Assembly (NCBI GenBank): GCA_947476295.1
Contig: CANJQC010000044.1
Coordinates: 1 to 38,631, forward strand
Source of the DNA: Planctomycetaceae bacterium
GTDB taxonomy: Bacteria > Planctomycetota > Planctomycetia > Planctomycetales > Planctomycetaceae
Direction of reading: 5' to 3'
DNA: 38,631 bases
Part shown: positions 1 through 7,559 of the stretch, one piece after another
Layout of the letters: the number at the start of each line of letters is the position of its first letter
Numbering within the stretch: position 1 is the stretch's first letter
Notes under the pieces: generated by a model
What the model was told of the DNA's origin: nothing
Database searches by the model: none
Seen by the model: only the letters and a program-made list of their open reading frames with translations
Translations under genes and position numbers: made by a program

Positions 1-954
1 AAGAACCGACTCGGATTCGCTCAGTGGCTCGTGGATCGTCGTTCCCCACTGACAGCTCGCGTAGCTGTGAATCAAACATGGCAGGCGATCTTCGGGACGG
101 GTCTGGTTGAGACGTCCGAAGACTTTGGCACACGAACACCGGTGCCGGAATATCGGGATTTGCTGGACTGGCTGGCGGTGGACTTTATGGAACACGGCTG
201 GAGTCGCAAACATTTGATTCGCACAATTCTGTCGAGCGCAACGTATCAACAGTCCTCACTGGCATCTCCCGACCTGCTTGAACGTGATCCGACCAATCGC
301 CTGCTGGCGCGCGGGCCGCGTTTCCGAGCGGATTCAGAGGTCGTCCGCGACATCGCATTAACGGCTTCGGGATTGATCACGCATAGAATCGGCGGGCCGG
401 GAATCATCCCGCCTGTGCCGCAGAATGTTCTCGACTACAACTTCACGTATCCCGCTTACTGGACGCCGGCAACAGGTCCGGAACGATACCGCCGCAGCGT
501 TTATGGATTCCGAAAGCGATCAATGCCCGATCCGGTGATGTCGAACTTCGACGCACCAAATGGCGATTTTTCGTGTGCTCGGCGCGTTCGGTCGAACACT
601 CCGCTGGCTGCATTGACGGGACTGAATGAAATAGTCTTCGTCGAAGCCGCACGCGCTCTGGCGCTGCGCGTTCTGAACGAAGCCGCCACTGATGACGCAT
701 CCCGAGCCGCGTATGCATTTCTGCTCTGCACATCGCGTCAGCCAACGAACTCTGAACGCAATGAAGTTCTCGACCTGTTGAAGTCGCAGCGGCAGCGATT
801 GGCGGACGGCTGGCTGAATCCTCGCGAAGTGACAACAGGTGATCCGGCAAAACTTCCGGCACTCCTTGGTGAGACGACACCTCGGGACGCCGCTGCATGG
901 ACTTTGGTGGCGCGCGTGCTGCTGAATCTGGATGAGACGCTGTCAAAGTACTGA
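1..954 (+). CDS. DUF1553 (PSD1) domain protein, C-terminal part
   Basis: The frame is open from base 1, so this is the 3' end of a longer gene whose start lies outside the window. The residues before the first GTG at 31 (NRLGFAQWLVDRRSPLTARV) are the conserved entry to DUF1553, and the domain continues through ARVAVNQTWQAIFGTGLV, LLDWLAVDF and the Arg/Ser-rich TILSSATYQQSS segment. In planctomycetes DUF1553 normally follows a DUF1549 domain, often with a cytochrome-c-like domain, in large exported proteins. Their function is not settled; roles in sulfated or complex polysaccharide use have been suggested from gene neighbourhoods. The visible part has no catalytic motif I can name. It ends 108 bases before glgC and has no obvious link to it. 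Confidence 0.9.
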   Translation, partial: KNRLGFAQWLVDRRSPLTARVAVNQTWQAIFGTGLVETSEDFGTRTPVPEYRDLLDWLAVDFMEHGWSRKHLIRTILSSATYQQSSLASPDLLERDPTNRLLARGPRFRADSEVVRDIALTASGLITHRIGGPGIIPPVPQNVLDYNFTYPAYWTPATGPERYRRSVYGFRKRSMPDPVMSNFDAPNGDFSCARRVRSNTPLAALTGLNEIVFVEAARALALRVLNEAATDDASRAAYAFLLCTSRQPTNSERNEVLDLLKSQRQRLADGWLNPREVTTGDPAKLPALLGETTPRDAAAWTLVARVLLNLDETLSKY

Positions 955-1062
955 GACGCGTGTTTCTCGTGATTCGATACGTCCCACAGAATCACGGTCG
1001 GAGACTTGCAGGAGACTGGCAGAATTCGCGACACTCCACCAGCCTGAAGGAGGACCGCGACA

Positions 1063-2286
1063 ATGCAAAATGTGCTGGCAGTGGTGCTGGCCGGTGGGAA
1101 GGGATCCCGGCTGGAGCCATTAACGCGGGACCGCACTAAACCGGCGGTACCATTTGGCGGATGTTTCCGCATCATCGATTTTTCGCTTTCGAACTGCCTG
1201 AACAGCGGCATTCGAAAAATTTTGGTGGTCACGCAGTATAAAGCGGCCAGTCTGGAACGTCATATCGAGCTGGGATGGCATTTTCTGCCAGCAGAGCTGG
1301 GCGAATTTGTGAATGTACGGCCTCCGGAACAGCGAATTGATGAGAACTGGTATCTGGGCACTGCCGACGCGATCTATCAAAATATTTATACCATCGAAAA
1401 GGTGCAGCCGAAGTACATCGTCGTGCTGAGTGGTGATCATGTTTATCGGATGGACTATTCGCTTTTCGTGCGCGAACATATCGCGTCAAAGGCAGATGCC
1501 AGTGTCGCCTGCCTGTCGGTGCCGCTCGAAGATGGTCGACGTTTCGGTGTGATGCAGATCGATAACAATCGGCGGATCGTGAAGTTTCGTGAGAAACCGC
1601 TGGACCCGGATCCGATTCCTGGTCATCCGGATCTGTGCCTGGCGTCCATGGGGATCTATGTGTTCAACACCGATTTTCTGTTCGACAGGCTTTGCCGTGA
1701 TGCAAACGATCCGTCCAGCCATCGCGATTTTGGAAAGGACATCATTCCGTCGATCATTGATTCGTCGTGTATCATGGCGTGGCCCTTTCATAATGATGAA
1801 ACCGGTCAGTCCGCTTACTGGCGCGATGTGGGGACGCTGGATTCGTATTACGAAGCCAACATGGATCTGATTTCTGTACAGCCGGAACTCAATCTGTACG
1901 ACGCGAACTGGCCGATTCGCACATGGCAACCGCCTCTGCCGCCGCCGAAGTTTGTATTCAATGATCACGACCACAGTCCGCCGCGAGTGGGCAGTGCCGT
2001 TGACAGTCTTGTTTGTTCGGGAACGATCATTTCTGGTGGCACGGTGGAACGTTGTGTGTTGTCACCGCTTGTGCGGGTGCGCAGTTTTGCAACTGTTCGG
2101 GATTCGATTCTGTTCGAGGGCGTCGATATCGGGCGGAACTGCCGGATTCAACGAGCGATTATTGACAAGGGCGTACAGATTCCCGATGGTGTTTCGATCG
2201 GCGTCGATCGCGCGGCCGATCTGGCTCGCGGTTTGACAATTTCTGAGGGAGGGGTTGTAGCGGTTGCCCGGAGTGTCCGCTTCTGA
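1063..2286 (+). CDS. glgC: Glucose-1-phosphate adenylyltransferase (ADP-glucose pyrophosphorylase)
   Basis: Makes ADP-glucose and pyrophosphate from glucose-1-phosphate and ATP, the committed step of bacterial glycogen synthesis in the cytoplasm. The 407-residue product has the nucleotidyltransferase signature at its N-terminus (LAGGKGSRLEPLT), then LGTADAIYQN, the metal-binding VLSGDHVYRMDY and the substrate loop FREKP. The C-terminal third carries the left-handed beta-helix hexapeptide pattern (SGTIISGGTVERCVLSP and onward). Length is close to the usual 400-430 residues. A strong ribosome binding site AAGGAGG at 1047-1053 fixes the ATG at 1063. No other glycogen gene is next to it in this window. 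The end at SVRF looks complete. Confidence 0.96.
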   Translation: MQNVLAVVLAGGKGSRLEPLTRDRTKPAVPFGGCFRIIDFSLSNCLNSGIRKILVVTQYKAASLERHIELGWHFLPAELGEFVNVRPPEQRIDENWYLGTADAIYQNIYTIEKVQPKYIVVLSGDHVYRMDYSLFVREHIASKADASVACLSVPLEDGRRFGVMQIDNNRRIVKFREKPLDPDPIPGHPDLCLASMGIYVFNTDFLFDRLCRDANDPSSHRDFGKDIIPSIIDSSCIMAWPFHNDETGQSAYWRDVGTLDSYYEANMDLISVQPELNLYDANWPIRTWQPPLPPPKFVFNDHDHSPPRVGSAVDSLVCSGTIISGGTVERCVLSPLVRVRSFATVRDSILFEGVDIGRNCRIQRAIIDKGVQIPDGVSIGVDRAADLARGLTISEGGVVAVARSVRF

Positions 2287-2517
2287 AAACGGCGTAACGA
2301 AGTCCATCATTTTGGCGAGCGGTGCAGCTTCAGCCCGGCGGTACTTTGCGAGTCCGTTAATTTGAAGGTGTCGCTGGTGTTTTTTTTGCTGCTGATCGCA
2401 TATCCGCCTGAAGACTGTTGAAACTGCCTGCAGAAAGTTATGCTGTAGCGCTGTGAAAACCTGTTCGCATCCTGTTTACCCAATCCACGTCAGTGGCGGC
2501 GCCGGAAAGCCTCCTTC

Positions 2518-3003
2518 ATGTCAGACTTTGAAGAACGATTGCAAAGAGCCATTCAGCGCGGCCAACAGATTCGCATGGCCGAAAATAAGTCAGCCGATGC
2601 CGATGCCGCGACCGAAGAAGAACTGCGTACGACGCATTCGCAGCTTCGCAGTGATTTGACGGAACACATCGAAGGGTGTCTGCAGAAGCTGCGCGATCAC
2701 TTCCCGGGCTTCGACTACAGCACCGTGCTGAACGAGAAAGGCTGGGGCGCTCGAATCACACGCGACGACATCAAATTGGGGCGCGGCACCGCCAAGAACG
2801 AATACAGCCGCCTGGAAGTCCTTGTCCGCCCCTTTTCGGATATGCATATTTTAGAGATTGCGACCAAAGGCACACTCCGCAACCGTGAATCACTCAATCG
2901 CAGCAATTACCGATTTCTGAAGGATGCCGCGCTGCCGGATCTCAAGCAGATCGTCGATGGGATCGTACTGGAGTTCGCCGAACAGTTCTCAGCGAATGCG
3001 TAG
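2518..3003 (+). CDS. Conserved hypothetical protein, 161 aa
   Basis: I do not recognise a characterised family. The product is soluble and charged, with no signal peptide or membrane segment. The first 60 residues are rich in Glu, Gln and Arg and likely helical. The second half (DHFPGFDYSTVLNEKGWGAR, then SRLEVLVRPFSDMHILEIATKGTLRNRES) has alternating hydrophobic residues consistent with an alpha/beta fold, and ends in a helix with LKQIVDGIVLEFAEQF. Codon use and the sharp ends look like a real gene. The tRNA-Ser gene follows 87 bases downstream on the same strand. Function unknown; nothing around it suggests one. Confidence 0.75.
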   Translation: MSDFEERLQRAIQRGQQIRMAENKSADADAATEEELRTTHSQLRSDLTEHIEGCLQKLRDHFPGFDYSTVLNEKGWGARITRDDIKLGRGTAKNEYSRLEVLVRPFSDMHILEIATKGTLRNRESLNRSNYRFLKDAALPDLKQIVDGIVLEFAEQFSANA

Positions 3004-3090
3004 CCGCTATTCCTGACAAATGGCAGGAGTCGGGCTGAACTTGCGTCTAAACGCGAACCGATTATCATGTGTCACTGTCGATGAACGCAG

Positions 3091-3179
3091 GGAGAGATGG
3101 CAGAGTGGCCGAATGCGCATCATTGCTAATGATGTGATTCCAGAAATGGGGTCCGGGGGTTCGAATCCCCCTCTCTCCG
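3091..3179 (+). tRNA. tRNA-Ser (anticodon GCU)
   Basis: A complete class II tRNA of 89 nt. The acceptor stem GGAGAGA (3091-3097) pairs with TCTCTCC (3172-3178), with discriminator G at 3179. The anticodon stem CATCA (3118-3122) pairs with TGATG (3130-3134), and the loop TTGCTAA holds GCT at 3125-3127, so it reads AGC and AGU codons. The long variable arm (about 3135-3154) folds as ATTCC against GGGGT with wobble pairs, as expected for tRNA-Ser. The T arm is GGGGG-TTCGAAT-CCCCC (3155-3171). CCA is not encoded. Confidence 0.97.
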
Positions 3180-3201
3180 CTCAGAACTTCAAGAGTAATT
3201 C

Positions 3202-3257
3202 AGCCCGGTGCGATCGGAGTATGCCAAGGCAACTCGTTCGATTCCGGGCTTTTTTTT
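3202..3257 (+). terminator. Intrinsic terminator after tRNA-Ser
   Basis: AGCCCGG (3202-3208) pairs with CCGGGCT (3244-3250), followed by a run of eight T (3250-3257). The enclosed 35 bases can extend the stem (AGT with ACT, and TGCC with GGCA). It starts 22 bases after the mature tRNA 3' end, so it probably ends the tRNA transcript and separates it from the thioesterase gene. Confidence 0.8.
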
Positions 3258-3369
3258 GCGCCGAACGCGGACTGCTTATCCATCTTTCAGCGCAGGGCCA
3301 TTTGTTAACGATCCGATAACGATAAGTCGGACCGATCGAAATACAGAAAGCTTTGCGGCAGGTTCAATC

Positions 3370-3777
3370 ATGATTAACCAGCATACGACTGAAATCCGCG
3401 TGCGTTACAGCGAAACCGACGCAATGGGGTTTCTGCATCACTCGAATTATCTTAGTTACTTTGAAGTCGGTCGCATGGAGTTGTTTCGGGCTCAAGGGGG
3501 CAGTTATCGGCGGATGGAGGAACTGGGACTTTACTTCGTAGTTGCAAGAATTGACGTGCGGTATCGTCGACCGGCTCGATATGACGATCAACTTTCGCTC
3601 AAAACTGAGATTTCACGTGTCACACCTGCGAAGCTGGAACATCATTATTGTCTGATGCGGGAAAATGAGGTTTTGGCTGAGGCAGACTCCGTAATTGCCT
3701 GCGTTAATGGAGCGGGCGAGGTCCAACGAATCCCGGATGACCTCGTGGGAATGACAACTTTCAAAGATCAAAATTGA
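3370..3777 (+). CDS. Acyl-CoA thioesterase, YbgC/FadM-like hotdog fold
   Basis: Probably hydrolyses acyl-CoA thioesters in the cytoplasm. The 135-residue product opens with the family signature VRYSETDAMGFLHHSNYLSY, in which Asp17 is the expected catalytic acid and the following His and Asn lie in the 4-hydroxybenzoyl-CoA thioesterase active-site loop. The rest (FEVGRMELFR, then IDVRYRRPARYDD) matches the hotdog helix and dimer strands. Length equals the usual 130-140 residues. The frame is open further upstream to 3208, but that part crosses the tRNA terminator and has no family similarity, so ATG 3370 is chosen. It stands alone here; in proteobacteria ybgC is linked to tol-pal, which is not seen. 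Confidence 0.92.
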   Translation: MINQHTTEIRVRYSETDAMGFLHHSNYLSYFEVGRMELFRAQGGSYRRMEELGLYFVVARIDVRYRRPARYDDQLSLKTEISRVTPAKLEHHYCLMRENEVLAEADSVIACVNGAGEVQRIPDDLVGMTTFKDQN

Positions 3778-3794
3778 AAAAATAGGCAGGTTGT

Positions 3795-3823
3795 TTGACA
3801 GATTCCTGTCAGGAAAGATAGGG
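3795..3823 (+). promoter_or_regulatory. Candidate promoter with palindrome, upstream of Cys-rich gene
   Basis: TTGACA at 3795-3800 is a consensus -35 box; 16 bases later GATAGG (3817-3822) is a weak -10. The inverted repeat TGACAG-ATTC-CTGTCA (3796-3811) overlaps the -35 box and could be an operator. The transcript would have a leader of about 110 bases before the ATG at 3938. Prediction from sequence only. Confidence 0.35.
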
Positions 3824-3937
3824 TGTTGCAGAGTTTGAAGAGGTTACCGCAACCTGGACGCGTGTTTTAGGGGGATTTGCGGGAGTCGCCGTGCATCGAA
3901 ATGTGCGGCATCAAGTTGATTTACAGAGGATAGAATA

Positions 3938-4363
3938 ATGCGACATCTTGGAATCCTGTTCGCGTTGGCCGCAATGCTGCTCGCCAACACTGCTGAAGCT
4001 GGCCGACACAACTGCTGTCGTCCGGTAAAATGCAAGAGCCACAATCATTGTGGTTCTCATCACCAGAACCGCCATTGTGGTGTTAAGAATGACTGCGGCA
4101 ACTCATGCCAGACATGCAGCACACCAGCACCAAGCTGCAACACATGCTGCGCTGCAGCGCCAAGCTGCAACTCATGTACTGCTTGCAGCGCTCCAGTTTC
4201 AAGCTGTGGCGGTTGTAACTCATGCGGCAGCAGCACAGGTTGTGGCACAGGCGGATGCGGCGTCGCCGCTCCAGCCCAGTCCGCTCCGGCTCCAGCAGCT
4301 CCAGCGGTTGAAGAAGCTCCGGCTCCTCCAGCACCAGCCGCTCCACCAGCTCCTGCTGCGTGA
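3938..4363 (+). CDS. Cys-rich secreted protein with Pro/Ala-rich tail
   Basis: A 141-residue exported protein of unknown function. Residues 1-21 are a clear Sec signal peptide with cleavage after AEA. The mature part begins with a Cys/His segment (NCCRPVKCKSHNHCGSHH), continues with repeated SCNTC, SCNSC and GCNSCG units, and ends in about 30 residues of mostly Pro and Ala. I count 19 cysteines after the signal peptide. An AGAGGA site at 3925-3930 supports the ATG. The layout (signal peptide, Cys/His core, Pro/Ala tail) is shared with the gene at 18328. Disulfide cross-linking in the envelope or metal binding are both possible. The repetitive composition leaves homology unclear. Confidence 0.85.
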   Translation: MRHLGILFALAAMLLANTAEAGRHNCCRPVKCKSHNHCGSHHQNRHCGVKNDCGNSCQTCSTPAPSCNTCCAAAPSCNSCTACSAPVSSCGGCNSCGSSTGCGTGGCGVAAPAQSAPAPAAPAVEEAPAPPAPAAPPAPAA

Positions 4364-4558
4364 TCGACTGATAAATAATGATCGCGCAGGTCAGCAACAT
4401 CGGCTCAGCTGATCGTCTTGTTGACACCCTGAATTGACGACAGCGGCAGCAATGCCGCTGTTTTCGCGCGCTGAAGCCGAGTGACGTGACTGCTGTCGAA
4501 GGCCGGCCTTGGTATGCTTGAAATCCTGAGATCGGATGGTTCCAGTCAAACGGTTGTC

Positions 4559-4586
4559 TTGACAATTGTCGTCGCAACGGTAATGC
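4559..4586 (+). promoter_or_regulatory. Candidate marR-family promoter with overlapping operator
   Basis: TTGACA (4559-4564) and TAATGC (4581-4586) are spaced by 16 bases. The perfect 10-base palindrome GACAATTGTC (4561-4570) overlaps the -35 box, a position suited to autorepression by the MarR protein encoded directly downstream. With the -10 box ending at 4586 and the ATG at 4594, transcription would begin at or next to the start codon, giving a leaderless mRNA. Prediction only. Confidence 0.45.
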
Positions 4587-4593
4587 TCTCGGC

Positions 4594-5091
4594 ATGGCGA
4601 TTTCATCTGTACCACCGCCTTCACGGAAACCTAGGTTCGATTCACCGGAGCAGGAAGCTTTTCTGAACCTGTGGCGAACCTACGATTGCCTCAAAGCTCT
4701 GGAAGAGGAGTTGTTCGCGAGATTTCAGTTATCGGCTCAACAGTACAATGCCCTCCGGCTGCTTCGGTCCGTCTATCCGGCATCCATCCAGACGCTGGCG
4801 TTGGGGAAGCTTCTGATCTCCCGAAGCCCCGACACGACACGAATGCTGGATCGACTCGAGCAAAGGCAACTGATTATTCGCGAGCGTCGCATTGAAAATC
4901 GGCGAGTGGTGGAGGTTGCGATCACGAAACAAGGACACGATCTTCTTGATGAAATGGCATCCGACGTTCAGGCCATGCACGAGCGACAGTTGGGGCATTT
5001 GAATCGAACTGATCAACAGGAACTTACGGCATTGCTGAAACGAGTTCGAGAACCTCACGAGGATGCCAGTTGTGGCTGGCTGGATGAGTAA
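4594..5091 (+). CDS. MarR-family transcriptional regulator
   Basis: A 165-residue winged-helix DNA-binding protein of the MarR family, which usually acts as a dimer and is released from DNA by small ligands or oxidation. Residues about 20-45 form the first dimer helix (EAFLNLWRTYDCLKALEEELF). The helix-turn-helix spans about 45-85 (LSAQQYNALRLLR, then LALGKLLISRSPDTTRMLDRLE), followed by the wing (RERRIENRRVVEVAITKQGHDLL) and C-terminal helices. No ribosome binding site precedes the ATG, which fits the predicted leaderless transcript. There is a single Cys near the C-terminus, so OhrR-type redox sensing at the N-terminus is not supported. Its target may be itself or neighbouring genes; this cannot be decided here. 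Confidence 0.93.
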   Translation: MAISSVPPPSRKPRFDSPEQEAFLNLWRTYDCLKALEEELFARFQLSAQQYNALRLLRSVYPASIQTLALGKLLISRSPDTTRMLDRLEQRQLIIRERRIENRRVVEVAITKQGHDLLDEMASDVQAMHERQLGHLNRTDQQELTALLKRVREPHEDASCGWLDE

Positions 5092-5200
5092 GCGAACGGA
5101 TGTTCACATTGATGTTGTTTCTCACTAGGAACCGCAGTGCTTGTTCTTCAATGACGGAAACAACGATCAACGACCCAAAATTCGGCGGAGGAAACAAATC

Positions 5201-7411
5201 ATGAAAACGTCACTTCTCACATTCCTCAGTTTGTGCATCCTCAGTCCAGCCGCCTTGGGCGACGACTGGCCTCACTGGCGAGGCCCGCACAACGACGGGC
5301 AGTCCTCTGAGACTGACCTTCCCGATTCTTGGTCGCCAAAGGGTGAAAACCTTTTGTGGCGGAAGGAAGAATTCGCTTCGCGGTCGTCACCGGTCGTGAT
5401 GAATGGGCGTGTCTACGCTGTCTGTCGGTCGTTTCCTGAGACCACTCAGGAAGGCGAGAAAACAGTGTGTCTTGACGCGAAAACCGGCGAACTGATCTGG
5501 GAGAGCATTCACAATATCTTTTTGACTGATGCTCCGGCCGAAAGGGTCGGCTGGTCGAGCGTTGTCGGCGATCCGACATCCGATACGGTGTTCGTCCTTG
5601 GACTCGGGAGTGTGTTTCAATGTCTTGATGGCAAGACAGGCAAGACGCTCTGGGAACACTCGATGAGCGAAGAGTACGGGATGCTCTCAACGTACGGTGG
5701 TCGCACAAATTTTCCGGTGGTGTTTGAGGACATAGTCATCATCAGCGGGGTCCTGACCGGATGGGGTGAGACTGCGGTTCCGGCGTACCGTCTGATCGCA
5801 TTCGATAAAAAGACGGGAGTGGCGCAGTGGCTGAAGAGCACAAAGCTGCGGCCGGAAGATACGACCTACAGCACTCCAGTCTTCACTTACTTCAATGGTC
5901 AGGCCGCGATGATTGTCGGCGCAGGCGACGGGGCGATCTATGCACTCCAGCCGCGTACTGGAAAGACAATCTGGAAGTATCAGGCTTCGACGCGCGGGCT
6001 GAATACAACGTCTGTCGTTGATGAAAACGGAATCGTATATTCCAGTCACGCCGAAAAGAACGCGACCGACACCAAGACGCTCGGTGCGATTTTCGCGTTC
6101 GACGGAAACACGGAAGGTGATATTTCGGAAGACAAATTGCTTTGGAAAGTACCAGGGAAAGCGGTTGGGCGAAATGCTCCCGTCAAGCTTGGTGGCCGGA
6201 TTTATTTTGTAGACGACGGGGCCTCTCTGGTCATTGTTGATGCGAAAACGGGCGAACTGATTGGTCCGAAAAAGCGCAACGGAACGGTCGAGCAGTTGAA
6301 GCTTGGACGAACCATGTTCGGCAGTCCCGTCGCCGGAGACGGCAAGATTTATGTTGCTGAGAGCTCAGGCCGGTTCCACGTGCTGAAACCCAACGACAAG
6401 GGCGTGGAAAAGGTAAGTGAAGTTCGGCTTGCGTCGGACGAACTTGTTTTTGGTTCCCCTGTGATTTCAAACGGCAGGATCTATCTGCCCACCATTGATG
6501 CTCTGTACTGTATTGGCAAGCCGGATGCGGCCACCGTCAGGACGTCAACGCTGAAGCCAGCTGTAGAGACCTCAGTAGACAAAGACCAAGTTGTTGCACA
6601 AATCATGCTGACACCCGTTGAATTAATGCTGATCCCTGGCCAGAAAGCCAACCTGCAGGTGAAAGGTTACAACAAGAACGGGCAATTCGTGCAGTCAATG
6701 AAGGATGCTGAAATCAGTGTCGCAGGCGGCGGAACGATCGGAAAAGATCATGTCTACACAGCGCCTGCTTCGGGACTGGCAGCTGTTGTTCTGACCGCAA
6801 AGTCGGGCGAGATGACGGCGACCGCACGGATTCGCGTGATCCCGATGTTGCCGTGGAAGTTTGATTTCTCGGACGAGAAAGTTCCGCCGGTCTGGATCGG
6901 TGCGGACTATCGCCACAAGCCAGCTCCGCTGGATGGCGGAAAGGGTCTCGTCAAAATCAGCACGATTCCAAAAGGGACGCGGAGCCAGGCATGGCTGGGC
7001 TGGACGAATCTGCATGACTACACGATTCAGGCGGACTTCAAGGCAAGCGAAAAGAATGGACGCCTCCCGGATCTGGGCCTGATCAACCAGCGATATACGC
7101 TCGACATGCAGGGTTCTCAGCATCTTCAGATTCGATCTTGGACCGCGAGGGCAGAATTGCGTTTCGCAAAGACGATCGACTTCAAGTGGTCCGCTGACAC
7201 TTGGTACGCGATGAAGTTTCAGAGCGAAACAAAGGACGGCAAGGCCATCCTGCGTGGCAAGGTCTGGCCGCGCGCCGAGACGGAACCTAAGGACTGGCAA
7301 ATTGAAGCAGCAGATGCGACTCCGAATCTGAACGGAAGCCCTGGACTGTTCGGCAACTCCACAGACGCGGAATTCTTCATTGACAATGTGCAAGTGACGG
7401 CAAACAAATAG
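5201..7411 (+). CDS. Exported PQQ-type beta-propeller protein with Ig-like and C-terminal sandwich domains
   Basis: A 736-residue exported protein. Residues 1-20 are a signal peptide (cleavage near LGDD), and DWPHWRGPHNDGQS is the typical start of planctomycete PQQ-like propellers. Residues about 25-450 carry repeated blade motifs (AKTGELIWE, GKTGKTLWE, DKKTGVAQWL, PRTGKTIWK). About 480-560 is a bacterial Ig-like segment (LTPVELMLIPGQKANLQVKG). The last 170 residues look like a concanavalin-type beta sandwich (YTIQADFKASEKNG, then FFIDNVQV). Residues for true PQQ dehydrogenase catalysis are not evident, so a scaffold or binding role as in BamB-like proteins is as likely. The start at 5201 follows GGAGGAAAC; the frame is open to 5141 without a better start. 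It pairs with the related next gene. Confidence 0.9.
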   Translation: MKTSLLTFLSLCILSPAALGDDWPHWRGPHNDGQSSETDLPDSWSPKGENLLWRKEEFASRSSPVVMNGRVYAVCRSFPETTQEGEKTVCLDAKTGELIWESIHNIFLTDAPAERVGWSSVVGDPTSDTVFVLGLGSVFQCLDGKTGKTLWEHSMSEEYGMLSTYGGRTNFPVVFEDIVIISGVLTGWGETAVPAYRLIAFDKKTGVAQWLKSTKLRPEDTTYSTPVFTYFNGQAAMIVGAGDGAIYALQPRTGKTIWKYQASTRGLNTTSVVDENGIVYSSHAEKNATDTKTLGAIFAFDGNTEGDISEDKLLWKVPGKAVGRNAPVKLGGRIYFVDDGASLVIVDAKTGELIGPKKRNGTVEQLKLGRTMFGSPVAGDGKIYVAESSGRFHVLKPNDKGVEKVSEVRLASDELVFGSPVISNGRIYLPTIDALYCIGKPDAATVRTSTLKPAVETSVDKDQVVAQIMLTPVELMLIPGQKANLQVKGYNKNGQFVQSMKDAEISVAGGGTIGKDHVYTAPASGLAAVVLTAKSGEMTATARIRVIPMLPWKFDFSDEKVPPVWIGADYRHKPAPLDGGKGLVKISTIPKGTRSQAWLGWTNLHDYTIQADFKASEKNGRLPDLGLINQRYTLDMQGSQHLQIRSWTARAELRFAKTIDFKWSADTWYAMKFQSETKDGKAILRGKVWPRAETEPKDWQIEAADATPNLNGSPGLFGNSTDAEFFIDNVQVTANK

Positions 7412-7559
7412 ACGACTCTCGGCCACAGCAGGGGTATCGACCAGCAGGTTGGTCAGTGAAAACCATTTCTTCATGGCCACCCGAGGTCGAGGCTCATGGG
7501 GCCTGCAATTTATACAAACTACAAAAGTCAACAACTTCCTCAATAAGGATTTTCTGATC

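Noticed and set aside
4083-4595. 170-codon minus-strand ORF
   Set aside because: It is antisense to the Cys-rich gene, and its apparent pattern comes from the repetitive composition of that gene.
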